DNA of 64,000 nucleotides. Source: Rhodamnia argentea (taxonomy: Eukaryota; Streptophyta; Magnoliopsida; Myrtales; Myrtaceae). Positions within the stretch are counted from its first letter, which is position 1. Each line of letters starts with the position of its first letter. The stretch covers positions 6,382,501-6,446,500 of the forward strand of contig NC_063157.1 in NCBI RefSeq assembly GCF_020921035.1, read 5' to 3'. This document shows positions 16,448 to 29,324 of the stretch, in pieces. The notes under the pieces were generated by a model that ran no database searches, was not told the origin of the DNA, and worked only from the letters and a program-made list of their open reading frames with translations. The position numbers were made by a program, and so were the translations under genes.

Positions 16448-17956
16448 GTCCGACCCCACTCAAACTTTCCGCATACATTGTCTGTAGTCCCTCTTAAGGA
16501 TATCACCGCGACTGGAGGCTGCGTAATTTCGAGAGAGGCTGACATAGCTTCCATCGACCTATTTGACAAAAGCAATGCAGTTTGCTGTCTTGTGGCTGCT
16601 TTGTCCATTCACTTGGGGGTAAAGGCATGATCCCGTCTTTCTCCGGTTCCGGTTCCATGACTTGCACATGTTGTATCTGATATGTAGGCAGGTAGGTGAG
16701 CTGGCTGTAACTTAAAGAGAAGGATGTCAGCGTCATGTAAATTTTCAAGGTGGACAAAGATATAGGATCATGTGCCGATGCGTCATTCCCCTTACGATAT
16801 GATGCTTTTCGCTCCATAACTGATGCGTAATTCCTTCGTCCTTCTCGTGTTTCTCCTTCTTGGGTTCATCAGAAGAAACACTGATATAATGTTTTCGACT
16901 TGCGCAAGATTGCATTGTAACGCATTTATATCTTTAGCCAAGAGTCGTCTAGGCATGAGTGTGGATATGATGCCTTTCATTGAATTCCTTCATCCTTTTT
17001 CAAGTATCGTTCTTGGTTCATCAAAGAAAATTTATGTGACGAGCTTCCCTATCTTTAGCCAAGGGCGTATCGGTGTGCCGTGTGAATGTTGTCTGAAAGT
17101 GAGATAGGTCCCTGTGATGCGACATTATTAGCAACAAGGTACCATTTTGAGTTCTCCTTACGGATAAAATCGGCTACCTGTGGTTTTATAGTTTATGGTA
17201 ACCCATACCGCTCCTACTACTACGACAGAGGAGAAGATAAGATACCATATCTGGATTGGCATCTATTAAATCAGATCGAGAGTGATCGCTTAATAATCAA
17301 TACAATACAATCAGATAATGAAAGGGTCTTCAGTCGGCTCTTTTGGCCAGTCTGTCCATATAGTCTTACCATATATCTTTTTTATGTAAACAAACGGGAG
17401 TGAAATAAGTATCAATCCACATACATGTCCAATTTTGACTAAAAATCAGAAAAATACATACGTTCAATCGAGAGGTACCGTGTCCAATTTGGAGAACAAG
17501 AAACGATTTCGATTGATCAATTGTTTGGGCAACGAAAAACAAAGCAAACTCTCAACATATTAATGTCGTAGTACCCGCCTCCAAATGGATCAAATCAGAG
17601 AATCTAGACACTCTGAAACTCACATGCTTTGAAAAGATGCATGCCCTAAAACAAGAACGAAAATACTTGCGTAGGTACGCCTCTTGGAATTGCAGTTCTT
17701 CGTTCTTCCATTCGATCGATTGACAAGTGAAGATTCTAAAAGTAGCCCCCAGGGTTCAGGACGAGGACATTTATTTTTACACCTCCCAAGACCACCCAAA
17801 AGTGGAGAGAAACTGAGGAAACCAGCATTACTCTCTGAAAGAGATTACAACCAACCCAAAAAACAAGTAAAACCATCGGTCTGATCGAACTACACAGCTT
17901 CCTAAATTCTTTTGTCCCATCAATGCTCCGACCCACAGGTGAGGAAAACACCCTCA
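16448..17956. other. Convergent intergenic spacer, kinase to VDAC
   Basis: 1.5 kb carrying the 3' ends of two convergent genes. I saw no conserved protein motif, repeat with defined ends, or RNA gene. The short open frames on both strands are not supported by any family signature. Confidence 0.6.
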
Positions 17957-20900
17957 TCATGGCTTAAGAGCCAGGGCAAGACCAACCTTAGCACTCTTAT
18001 CAATGGATTTGGTGTCCACCTCCCCGGAGACTGTAAAAAATGACCTAGGGCGCCACTCGTGCTGGATAAGAGCGCTTGCCTTACCAGAATTGTTGATCCG
18101 TGCCTTCAACGTGGTCAATGGGTCCAGCGCATGCTGGGTTCCCACAGTTATAGTGTTCACGTTGGAAGAAAAGCTGTGGGTAACCTCAGCACCAATGGCA
18201 GTGCTTGTCACAGGGTACACTGTGTGATAATAGGATGCAGTCAGTGAGTCGCCCTTGTTGTTCCTGCGTAGGCAATGAGAATGTTAAGCAAAATAGGGAC
18301 AAAAAGAGTGGAGAATCCACACATGCTCTACACATATATAATAAACCAGTCTAGTTTCATTCTCAAATTCAGAAGGGATAAGTTGCTATTAGAACCAGGT
18401 CGATTCTTTAAAAACTAGAGGACCTCCCAATCCAAACATTAGAAGAATGGCTTCCACTGTACATGAAAGGAATATATAGGCGCTGGAATGCCCCTTTCTT
18501 TAGAACAAATACAAGCTATAATCAAGACTAAAGGCAGGTGACAACTTCAGAACATCCCAACTGCTATCTAGTAATGTCAACATAAAAGAACTACTTTTCA
18601 TCATCCAGACCAGACAATGACCAAAAGTTATACAACAGCACATGAGAGATCCAACATGGAGCACGAGCAAGGTACAAACTTAAAGAAATTTTCAGGTACA
18701 TGAACAAGAAATGCAAACTACTCACAGGGCCAATGAAGCAATCAGATCAGCGTTAGAGAAGCTGACGGCAGCATTGCATTTGGTGAAATTACTTGTTTGG
18801 CTGTCAAATGACAGATCAGTGCCAAGTGCCAAAACATTATTTCCTAGCACAGCAGCAAAGTTGACAAAAGGATTTGCTGTCAATCCAACGGATGTGCTTA
18901 TCCCAGCATAGTCATGCAAATATTGTAGCTCAATCTGTTAATTGCAAAAGTCAGGAAGCGCCTTTCTCTCAGTAACAGTGATATATCCAGAAAAGGAACT
19001 CAATAAAAGCAATGACATGCTCGCCTAAGATGATTTAACAAAAAAAATCATCATCCTATTCTAATTGGCAGCTCACCTGGCCAGACCTTTGATCTGGGAC
19101 TGTAAAAGAGAATATTGTCTTCAGTCCAGGGCAAGGTTCATCAACGGTAATTTTTGTGACAAGCTGCGTATCATGAGGCAAGGTTCAGCAACACCATGAA
19201 ACAATTAGAGTGGTTCCACAATCAACATTAAGTAAGATCCAACTTATTCTTCTAAAGAACTTGATGAGTTAAAAGATCAAAATGTACAATATAGACTCAA
19301 TCTGCCACATAATAACTTATTGACATGAAAAGCCTTTTTCTACAACCATAACATACAGCACACCATTTGTGAAAACCCTTGAGCCACAATCCAGTACTTG
19401 GTCCCCAGTTTTAAAATCTCTCCATGATTGCTGAAAACCAACTCACTTGACTCAACTACTCAAATAGTAGACGAAGATAGTAGAATAGGGTCCTGAAAAT
19501 TGACTCACTTGACTCAACTATTCAAGTAGTAAGCAAAGACTGTACAATTGGGTCCCATAAAGCTTGCCTCCTAGGGGTACATATCAACCTAATTTAACAA
19601 ATTACAAGAAACAAGTATAATGCTAATTGATACTACTAGCCCATTCGTTAATAGCAGCGAAAGTTAAAGTTTACCTATATTGTTCAGACGCTACTTACTA
19701 AAGAGCACACCAGAGTCTACCCTGATTACTGTAAAGATTAAACCAAAAACATGTTTTGAAGGATCACAAGAAACCAACCAGCGATCCCAATAGGCGTATT
19801 CTTGCACACCATGTTCTTGACACCTAACCCACTTCCATTCTGGTCATACAGCCAGCTTTGCTGATGACAAGCAATCATCAGAAGTCTACATTCAGCATAC
19901 CATTGGACACTAGCGATTTCTCCATCAACTCCCTCCCACCCCTCGACACCCCCAGATATGTTTTGGAGAAAGAACAACATGCTGTAAGAGAACTTTTCAC
20001 TTTCTTCGTGTTTATAAACTTACAACACTTACATTGGAGTTTGTGTCCACTTTGACATCAGTGGTAACATTCTTGTTCTTCAGCTGGGTATTAACATCAG
20101 CCAGAAACAGCTCACCTTTCTTTGTTGCCGCAGATGTTATAGTCTGCGATATCATTGTGAAGTAGTTTCTCAATTGCATTGCCTCCAACCGAAAATGGAT
20201 AAATAATATGCTGCAGACAATCCCAGCATTTAAACTATGATACCAGACAAGAGTACATCAAGCTCGAAGCATACAGAAAAATTAATATCCAAGACAAAGC
20301 AAGAACATCGACGTCTGACAGCTACTATAATAGATGTGTAGGAGCTCAAACTCAGAGTGAATGTCAAGTTTATTACAGTCCTTCCTTGAAAATACAATGA
20401 AAGCCAACTGAAATCAGTAAAATCATCAACCAACTCGAAGACATCATTCTTCCAAAATTATCCAACGGTTTAGATCTGGAAACTAATATTCAGGTTTTGC
20501 ACGACAACGTTCCAGTTAGAAATGTATGTTGCTGGGTGAAAACACATCACTATTTCAAACATCAACAGAACCATTAAAAGTCCCAAACAATCTCTAAAGG
20601 AAGCTCGATCAGCCAAAACTATATCAAAGCCTAAGAAGAAACAATAGATCAAAGTCTAAGAAGAAACAATCATTCATCAATGCTATAACACTCCGATTTA
20701 CCAACCTTTGGACAGCTACATTCAAGACCGGAATCAAAAGCAACCCGGGATACACAACCATGAACAGTTTCATATCGCAGCTCAATGAAGTGAATAAACA
20801 TGCAAGGGTATCCAAAAAAACAGGGTGAAAAACTCACAACACCGGTGACCGAGGAGGTAGTGATGGTGAACTTGTGGTCGCTCTGATAGTCCTTGTAGAG

Positions 20901-21107
20901 AAGATCTGCAACGGAAACAACCACGACAACTCGCACGCGAAATGATGACAAAACTCAAACGATTGAACAAAGCAAAGGACGAGAAAATCCCGCGAGACGC
21001 GCGCGAAGGGAGAGACGAGCTCGAGAACAATCGAGGACGACGGAGATGGAGGAGCGACCTTTGGCTTTTTTGCCGATGTCGGAGTAGAGGCCAGGACCTT
21101 TGCCCAT
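17957..21107 (-). CDS. VDAC: Mitochondrial outer membrane porin (VDAC)
   Basis: Voltage-dependent anion channel, the beta-barrel pore for ATP, ADP and small anions in the mitochondrial outer membrane. Six exons, in transcript order: 21059-21107, 20838-20905, 20033-20143, 19077-19163, 18726-18934 and 17957-18263. Together they give 831 nt and 276 residues, the usual plant VDAC length, with every phase matching. The N-terminus [20 protein letters not shown] is the family's N-terminal helix. Landmarks are [90 protein letters not shown] and [20 protein letters not shown], ending ALALKP. No breaks were seen. The gene is convergent with the kinase and has its own promoter in the A/T-rich stretch right of 21107. 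Confidence 0.96.
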
Positions 21108-21564
21108 GATTCTCCGGCGGAGATGGAGATCTCTCCCAGTCGCAGAGCACACCACCGAGAAGTTGCAGAGGAGAGAGAGAGAGAAATGACACGGAGCAAG
21201 GGGACGAAGAAGAAGTGATTGCGTGGCACCAAAATAGCGAAGCAGAGAACCCTAATTCGAGTTTTTCATTTTTGCCGTTTCCGCCGTCAAAATATTGCAT
21301 TTATTTTCGCTTCGGAGATTTTCTACTTTTTTTTTTTTTTTTTAAATTTCTAATTCTTTTTATTACGAATTTTCTCCGAAGATTAACGAACACCATGTTA
21401 AGGTCTTTTTCAACTGGAAAAAGCTCCTGCGTTTTATTTCAATACACACTGCCCATATAATGTTTAACCGTTTTAACATGTTTAATTAAAGAGTTATAAT
21501 CCAATCAAGCGATAAACCTGATACGGGAAATCATGAAATATTAGACGAAACTAAATTAATATAG

Positions 21565-21990
21565 GAATATTGACATATATAGTCTTCGAATTTTGGTCCA
21601 ATGAGGAATGTAGTTCCTTAGCTTTTAATTTGATCAATATAATTCCCGAACTTTAACCTAATGTGTAATGTTATTCATAAAGTTTTAATTTGATCAATAT
21701 GACCCTTGAACTTTTGGAACATGTTCAACTTAATTCATGAACTATAGGAAGATATTCAATGTAATCATTCCATTGTTTCGAGTTCGGGGACGACAATGAA
21801 CATTTTCTTATAGTTCGGGGACTAAATTGAACAAGTTCCTAAAATTCAGGGACCACATTAAACAAATTAAAAGTTTAGGGATCAAAATACACATTGGGCT
21901 AAAGTTCGGATACCATATTAGTCAAATTAAAAATGCAGGGACCAAATTGCACATTTGATCAAAGTTAAGGGATTATTTGTGTTATTTTTC
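21565..21990. repeat. Foldback repeat, family B, copy 1
   Basis: A long imperfect palindrome. The left arm carries modules such as TTTTAATTTGATCAATAT and TGAACTTTTGGAACATGTTC. The right arm carries their reverse complements, including GAACAAGTTCCTAAAATTCA and ACAAATTAAAAGTTTAGGGA. The centre is near 21770. Each arm is itself built of about three related units of 60-70 bp. A second copy is at 35500-35766. The family is non-coding; edges are approximate. Confidence 0.65.
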
Positions 21991-23388
21991 CCGTTAACAT
22001 ACAAAAAGTGAGTTCGCATAACAATCCCTCGTGGGAAAGTACTGTTTTTGAATGGACAAAGAGCCGCACGAATTAGATTAAGAGGCACATACGTTAATAT
22101 CACAAAATACTTATTTTCGACGAATTAGGTTAGGAAGTGTCATGCTTAGCTAAGCACTTCGAGCCATGATAAGTTTCAATTAGTCTTCCCCTGAAATTTA
22201 TAATAGGGATTGTAAATAAAGGGTTATTATCAACTTGTTAAGCATGTTAGTTGTAGGAAGTATGGTTTCAAAAGTGACTTCGGTTCGTCAATTCATGCTC
22301 AACTCCTCGCTTTACGTTAGCGGATCTAGAGGTCGGGCCGGGGCTCTGCGCTCTTTTTTTTTTTGTGTGGGACGATTGTCAGTGCCATTAGAAGGATAAT
22401 GGTCATTAAGTGTAATTGTTAAATAATTAACGTTCAATAATAATCGTTGTCATAAAAGGTATATGCCATGAATATGAAGCAGTCTTTGGAGTATTAATTT
22501 GGTCAGCACTTTTCTTCAATGTGCAGAGAATAATCACATTCCATTAATTAAGATATCTCATCCACAGATAAGTTTAACATTTTGGGTATTGAATTTGAGC
22601 AGATCAGTTCATCATTGAACTCGATTTTGAGTTGGTTCTCAACATTATATATTAGTCGATTTTTCGAAAATGCAGTATTCTGTCGTACTTCGGAGTTTTA
22701 TATAGTTCTTCAAGAATTAAACATACACGGGAACTCGCAGAAATTAAGCGCCGGCCAAGGAATTAGCGCACGGCGAATTTAATTATCGGCTTAATTCGGT
22801 AAGAAATCAAGAATTGAATGCTTCTCTCTTCATGAAGAGCGAGGATCTGGTTCTGGGTCTTGATGTTTGACAGTTTTAGGAAGGCAATCATCCTTCATTG
22901 GCACTTCTCCCATCTCCTCACTCAAAAAAGACTAACTTCAGAAGAATACCAAAAATGGAATGTTCCCAGATCACATGTACTCTTCGCCTACGACGCGAGC
23001 ACGATCTGCATTCGATCGGGCGGCCCACGGCGCGTTAACTCAATCTCGACCGATCGAGCGATGGGTATTCGTTTTCGAGAGACCGAAGAACCAGCCGAGG
23101 ACAAACTCAAAAGCCTGTTTCTGTCAATGGCCTTAATACACTCGGTCAATTTTCGGCTGCGAGAGGCCAAGTTTTTAGGCACCAATGTAGTGAAACTGAT
23201 CTTCATCCGAGCAAATGTCTAAACGAACATGTGGATGGGAAACGTAGCGATGACGGGGTCCGATGTTGTCAAACAGCTCTCCTCTATTGCTGTCAAGAAC
23301 AACAGACTGTGGCCATGGAAATAGTGGTTGGCTGTCCTCTTAAACCGGTCCTTTTCTTGGACGCCATGCTTTGTTGTTTTCGGGAAGT

Positions 23389-23396
23389 TATATAAG
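23389..23396 (+). promoter_or_regulatory. Putative TATA box of the pectate lyase gene
   Basis: TATATAAG sits about 300 bp upstream of the pectate lyase ATG. It matches the plant TATA consensus and would place transcription start near 23425. This is inferred from sequence and position only. Confidence 0.45.
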
Positions 23397-23689
23397 CGGG
23401 CGTTGGCTTGTTGAATTTGTTCAAGCCTTGAACCAAAATAGACCCGCCGACGAGAGAGAAACGATACCGATGGCAGCATAGCTATCTTCTGGTCGGTCCA
23501 GTAAGTAGTCCTGGCAAGGTCTGATCGTTAACCGAGCGAAAACCGCAGGTATCCCACAGCGACAGACCTTAGCCACCGCTAACACCCTTCGTTCCGAGGA
23601 TTCGAAGGATCTGAACCCTTGGTTTGTCGATACGAAGAAGGAGGAAAATTCGAAAGAAAAAAAGTGAACAACTGAAACGGAACAAAGAA

Positions 23690-25355
23690 ATGGAGGGAAT
23701 TAAGCTCGTCGGATTCATCTTGGCCCTATCCTTGGCTGCTCTCGTACCATGCCTCGAGGCTCATATCGGGGAGTTCGACGAGTACTGGAAAAAGCGCGCG
23801 GACGAGGCCCAGAAGCATGCTCTTGACGCATATCACCCCAACCCTGAAAACGTCACGGCGCATTTCAATTCGCGGGTTCACAGGTGGAGTGCTCTTTGCA
23901 TCAATAGTCTCGATTGTCAGACATTGAATTAGCACAAACGCGTTGCGTCTCGTTTTCTGCAGTAGTTGTGAGAGGAAATATGATCTTTTTGTTCGTTTGT
24001 TTCCAAAATATTGCAGGGTCTTAGACAGAACCAACATTACAAGGAGGCAATTGAGCATGCACAAATACGTCGGCCCGTGCCTTGCCACGAATCCGATCGA
24101 CCGCTGCTGGCGGTGCAGGAAGGACTGGGCAAAGAACCGGAAGAGGCTGGCCAAGTGCGTGCTCGGATTTGGCCGCAGGACCACAGGAGGCCTGTACGGT
24201 AAAATCTATGTTGTCTACGATGGCTCGGACGACAACGTGGTCAACCCAAAGCGCGGGACGCTCCGCCACGCCGTGATCCAGAAGCAGCCGCTGTGGATCA
24301 TCTTCGCACGCAGCATGATCATCAGGCTGAGCCAGGAGCTGCTGGTGACGAGCCACAAGACAATAGATGGCCGGGGCGCAAATGTGCACATCGCCTATGG
24401 CGCCGGCATCATGATCCAGTTCTCCAGGAACGTTATCATCCACGGGCTCCACATCCACGACATCATCACAAAGCCCGGGGGCTTGATCAGGGACTCGTAC
24501 AACCACTTGGGGTTCAGAACGAGGAGCGACGGGGACGGCATCTCCATCTTTGGCTCGACCAACATCTGGATCGACCATGTGTCCATGGCAAGATGCCAGG
24601 ATGGGCTCATCGACGCCATCCAGGGATCGACAGCCATCACTATCTCGAACGGCCACTACACCCACCATAACGACGTAACGTCCTCTATCTCCTCCGTTTT
24701 CCGGTGACCTCAGTGTCATGATCTCGATGGAAAAATCGGCCAATCTACACATTCGTTCTAGACATTGATGTTTACATTGTTGCGGGGACACATGTGCAGG
24801 TGATGCTCTTCGGCGCGAGCGACACGTACCCGCAAGACAAGATAATGCAAGTGACGGTCGCGTTCAACCACTTTGGTCGGGGGCTGATTCAGCGGATGCC
24901 GAGGTGCCGATGGGGCTTCTTCCACGTCGTCAACAACGACTACACCCACTGGCTCATGTATGCCATCGGGGGCAGCTCGCAGCCCACCATCATCTCCCAG
25001 GGCAACCGCTTCATCGCCCCGCCCAACTTGGCCGCTAAGGAGGTAACTATAGAAAAGAACTAGAAGACTTTAACTCTATCCAGCATCGCCTTTGCGATCT
25101 TCTCACATCGCACGTGTTCGATTTAACTAGGTGACCAAGAGGGATTACGCATCGCCGGACGTTTGGCGCAAATGGACGTGGAGATCGCAGGGCGACCTGT
25201 TGATGAACGGGGCCTTCTTCGTGCAGTCGGGGCAGCCGCTGAAGAAGAAGCCGTTCGGGAGGCTCGACATGATCAAGGCGAAGCCCGGGACGTTCGTGAC
25301 TCGGCTCACCCGCATGTCCGGCACTCTCGGTTGCAAGCCTAACCGCCCGTGCTAA
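23690..25355 (+). CDS. Pectate lyase, AT59/LAT59-like
   Basis: A secreted polysaccharide lyase family 1 enzyme that cleaves de-esterified pectin in cell walls. Exons: 23690-23883, 24017-24674, 24800-25042 and 25131-25355, giving 439 residues in frame. The start [20 protein letters not shown] is followed by CLEA, a good secretion signal. The mature part has [11 protein letters not shown], the cysteine-rich [25 protein letters not shown], the calcium-site region [51 protein letters not shown], the catalytic-arginine motif [10 protein letters not shown] and [16 protein letters not shown]. The GASD form instead of GHSD and the RCRWG form resemble pollen-type AT59/LAT59 enzymes rather than the common leaf isoforms. 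A pollen role is inferred from that resemblance alone. The coding sequence is GC-rich compared with its flanks. Confidence 0.95.
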
Positions 25356-27069
25356 GTTTAGACACTCGGATAAACATCGCTGTACCATCAGAGTGTTTTT
25401 GTTTGGTTTGGACGAGAGCAGAATGGGAGATGAGAGAGGAAGGACCATTCCAATTTGAATGTTGATGAAGCAAAATTTCTTTAACTTCTAATTAAATTCA
25501 TTACCTAATGCAAAAGCGATTCCGTCGCTTCTACTTACGTTGGCCCCCCCGCCAGCGCGCAATTAACCATGCGAAGCCAGCGAAAAGCTTAACTCCGTAT
25601 TAAAAACCAGCGGCTTCACCGGCTAATCTACCGGCCGATCAAGGGCAAATGATTCTTTTTGGCCACAGAGATAATGACATGTTAAACCAAGGACAAGTAC
25701 ATGTACATGTGGGTCTTAATTCTATTCTGATGGAGACCAGCAGAGGGGTTTCTGTGTACTTGTTCTTCTGAAGCCCAGACAAATTTTGGAATATGACAAC
25801 CAGCTCTTCTTGTCCAAAAATCTGCATTAGGGTTTGCTAGGGGCTACCCCAGCACCGTCATCCCCACCATGCAGATTGCAGAATCAACTAACAAACCACA
25901 CCATCTGGAGGAGACATCAAATGTCTTCGCTCCTAAACATTAGTCAAATCTCAAATGTTATCTACGGTCAATGCACGTCAACGATCGGGATAGCCAATCA
26001 CTCGTGTTGTGGTCGAAGCGCGTCGAAGCGTAATACCGGCGAATGTTGTTTAGTGCGAGATCTTTTCATATCCCAAAGATCGAATTAATACCTCGGCAAT
26101 TTTCTTTCACTTTCTTCGGGTAGCGACGGCGAAAAATGCATGGACCGTCGTATGATAAAATTATGTTACGATTATTCCTATCGATCGCCCGATTGGGTGC
26201 CGACATATCCGCGCGAGAACATGGCGTCGGAAGAGGGGGAATCCACGGTGAAGAATGGTCGGCATTCGTGTCCAGAGTTCATGAAGGATTCGAGAGAATA
26301 GTATGGAGGTTTATTCCCTAGAAAACACCGTCTCAAAGCTCCGTCTCCTCAATAAACTCCTTCCTCACCCACTTATCATAATAATCATAATAATAATTAG
26401 TTCTCACATCCATGTGCTTCTTCAATTAACCGGAAGAAACTTGGCCTAATTAATTATCACGTAATTTGGACGATGAACCCAAAAGAAAGAAGCCGAGATT
26501 GAAAGGATTCAATCTCTGAGCAACACAATGACAGAATGTTTTCGATCACTTTCCTTCGCCGTCTTTCGATTGTAGGATCGGATGGTCACACAAGTATCTC
26601 ATCGCCCGGTCCTGTGTCGCAACGCTCGTGAAATTAACATCTTGACTCGGTCTGTTGTCGAGCGTCGGAACCGATCTTGGGTCAAAGCTCGTGTGGATGA
26701 ACAAAAATCTACCTAAGGCCAATCGTACGATTGAATGATTGGTACACAGTATATACCCACCGAATACAATCATCCAAATTACAATTTTAAACCATGGAAT
26801 AATAAGATCCTCTGCCTCGGGCAGTCAGACAGAATAAAGACAAGTCCTTGCCCTGCATTGCTTCGTAGCAATCGCCAACCTCGTCTCGTTTCCGAAAACA
26901 TTCGTGACAACTAGGCAACAAACCATGATTTAAGAAAACCGCTTGGAACCTCAACCATATATATATATGTCTTGTCCATGGACTTGGACTTCTGGTCAAG
27001 CAAAAGCACAGACAAGAAGAGAGACCCACAGCAAGAAGAGCAAAAAAAGAGCCGAAGCAAGCGAGAGAA
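25356..27069. other. Intergenic region and AP2-gene promoter
   Basis: 1.7 kb without a recognisable gene. It contains the pectate lyase 3' end, A/T-rich and mixed-composition DNA, and the promoter of the AP2 gene at the right edge. Short frames on both strands show no family motif. Confidence 0.6.
26957..26968 (+). promoter_or_regulatory. Putative TATA box of the AP2 gene
   Basis: An alternating AT run (TATATATATAT) lies about 105 bp upstream of the AP2 gene's ATG, a normal spacing for a short plant 5' leader. Support is position and sequence only. Confidence 0.5.
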
Positions 27070-28903
27070 ATGGAAATGCTGATGGTGAAAACTGAGGAGA
27101 CTGCGGGCCAGCGCCGAGCTTACGTGGCTGCGGACGGCCAGGCGCCACGGCCCTGCTGCGTCAAGCGGCGTCGGAGAGACCCGGCTTCTTCGGTTCTACT
27201 CAGGCGCAGCGACGAGGCCGGCCAGGGTCACCAGCCGCAACAAGCAGACCAGGCGTCTTCGGCTGCCACCGTGAAGAGGAGCTCGAGATTTCGTGGCGTG
27301 AGCAGGTGCGGGCCGTGTCGAGGCTCGGGAGAGTCTGTCGCCCAAAATGTTGAATACTCATTGAATCATCTCTGAATTGAAATTTTGTTTCTGTGGACTC
27401 AACAGGCACAGGTGGACTGGTAGATATGAAGCTCACCTGTGGGATAAGCTCTCCTGGAATGTGACCCAGAGGAAAAAAGGAAAGCAGGGTATGTTTCAAA
27501 ACTAGTTCATTCGCATGAATTCCTCATTATTCCTTTCTTCAAGAATGCTAACGTTGTTTCGTATCGTTCCCCGAACCTAATCGGGGGTGAAAAGTTTACC
27601 TAGGTGCTTATGATGTTGAAGAAGCCGCCGCGAGAGCATACGACTTAGCCGCCCTCAAGTATTGGGGGACATCAACCTTTACCAATTTCCCGGTACGCAC
27701 GACCCGAGAAAAGAATCGATAACCTTTCCCATCTGTTCATGAAACTATGGGAGACAAAGCATCTCTTCTCAATAAGCCTGTTGATCATCTGCAGATATCA
27801 GATTATGAGAAGGAGATTGAGATAATGCAGAGCATGACAAAGGAGGAATACCTGGCTTCATTGAGAAGGTGAGATCATCTACCAAGCAAAGCAATAACCA
27901 TCTCAATGGCACTTGAGAATTAAACTTCCCTGACTAAAATCGTTCCGGGTTAATTCCTTGCGACAGGAAAAGCAGCGGCTTCTCGAGAGGTGTATCGAAG
28001 TACAGAGGAGTTGCCAGGTGATAACTCTATCAAATTCATGTTTTTGCCACTTCACACCAGTCGTACGAACTCACCGGAAAAGAAGTTCACCATGAATCCT
28101 AGAACAAGAAAAGAAACGCTTTAACTGGAATAAACACATGCTGTGCAGGCACCATCACAATGGTAGATGGGAAGCGAGAATCGGAAGAGTTTTCGGAAAC
28201 AAGTACCTCTACCTCGGCACCTACAGTAAGCCACCGATGATTTTTCACATCGTTAGCACCATAATGCCCGGTAACAGTTCAATTTGCCCGGTTCTGTCGA
28301 TGCGCTTTCCGGTTAGATTGAATGCAACGTCCTACTTTGGCAGGCACTCAGGAGGAAGCAGCTCGCGCCTACGACATCGCAGCAATCGAGTACAGAGGGA
28401 TCAATGCCGTCACCAACTTCGACTTGAGCACTTATATCAGATGGCTAAAGCCGGGAACAAACACGCCTATTGCTGCACTTGAACAGCTCGGTTCACTAGA
28501 GCCTCAGATAGTTCCTTCGACAGCCAATTTCGCTCCTCGAGAAGAGCCCGATGGATCTCTGCTGTTCAACACCAACGCTTTTGCAGCAGACTACCTCTAC
28601 TCTCCTCGAAAGCCGGACGTGTTCAGAACCAAAGTCGCTCTTAGCTCGTGCAACAAGTCTCCTCCGCCTACTGCGCTCGGCCTCCTCCTTCGATCATCGG
28701 TGTTCCAAGAGCTGGTGCAGAAGAACACGGCACTTTCCATGGAGGACATCAATGGGGAAGAAACAAAGAACCAGCCACAGTCGCGCAACGAAGACGAATT
28801 TACAGGAATTTTCTACGCGGGAGAGGGTGATTTCCCGTTCGATTGTTCTTCAAGCCAAGATGATGCAGGTTTGCAACAGAGAGAGCTGCAGTTCATTTTG
28901 TGA
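27070..28903 (+). CDS. WRI4: AP2 transcription factor, WRI3/WRI4-like (two AP2 domains)
   Basis: A nuclear DNA-binding factor of the WRINKLED branch. In Arabidopsis, WRI1, WRI3 and WRI4 switch on fatty-acid synthesis genes for oil, cutin or wax. Exons: 27070-27305, 27406-27488, 27595-27692, 27795-27868, 27967-28017, 28149-28225 and 28344-28903, giving 392 residues. A basic KRRRR cluster at 32-36 could be the nuclear signal. The first AP2 domain spans about 72-138 ([20 protein letters not shown], then [20 protein letters not shown]) and the second about 175-237 ([39 protein letters not shown]). The linker [14 protein letters not shown] and the ending [11 protein letters not shown] favour WRI3/WRI4 over WRI1. 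The tail is acidic and Ser/Gln-rich. The conserved VYL codons, usually a separate 9-nt microexon, read straight into the next exon here. The acceptor at 27594 has a weak pyrimidine tract, so that boundary is the least certain. Confidence 0.92.
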
Positions 28904-28906
28904 CCG

Positions 28907-28912
28907 AATAAA
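28907..28912 (+). terminator. Possible near-stop AATAAA of the AP2 gene
   Basis: AATAAA occurs within ten bases of the stop codon. It is a canonical polyadenylation motif but is unusually close for a plant 3' end, so further signals downstream may be the ones used. Confidence 0.3.
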
Positions 28913-29324
28913 GCGACAACAACACATCCTACAGATTCGACCTAACAACTGCAGCTTCCTTTTGCCCTCACAGTGGCGGAACATAATGTAAAGAACTTTC
29001 TAGTCGGCAAAAGGGACATAAAGCTTTTCTTCAATATCAAACAATAATTCGTGGCTTAGCCTACCACGGACAGCAATTTTCACGGCTCTGTATACAGAAC
29101 TAATCTTCTGTTTGTCCAATCTGAGGCGCGGCCAAGCAGATTGGTTGGCAGTACTTCGACAGTAAAATTCAATTTCCCATATCAGAAGAACGAGTAACTT
29201 CATAGACCTTAACGAAATATTAGAACAACCTATCTCCGAATTATCACCAAATCCTTGTACGATAAACATAATATATTTTCTTTCTACAAGTCTCTAAAAC
29301 CCAAACATAGAATTGAATCATAAG

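Larger units (their letters stand above)
21108..23689. other. Divergent intergenic region, VDAC to pectate lyase
   Basis: 2.6 kb holding both promoters. A palindromic repeat (family B copy 1) occupies about 21565-21990. The remainder is A/T-rich, with a more GC-balanced block around 22950-23500. An open frame at 22860-23222 has no recognisable motif and is more likely promoter sequence. Confidence 0.6.

Noticed and set aside
22860-23222. 120-codon plus-strand frame before the pectate lyase
   Set aside because: No recognised motif, antisense frames equally open, and it lies where the promoter should be. Not supported as a gene.
24021-24791. 256-codon minus-strand frame across the pectate lyase
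   Set aside because: A shadow of GC-rich coding exon 2. It crosses the exon-intron junction and has no family motif.
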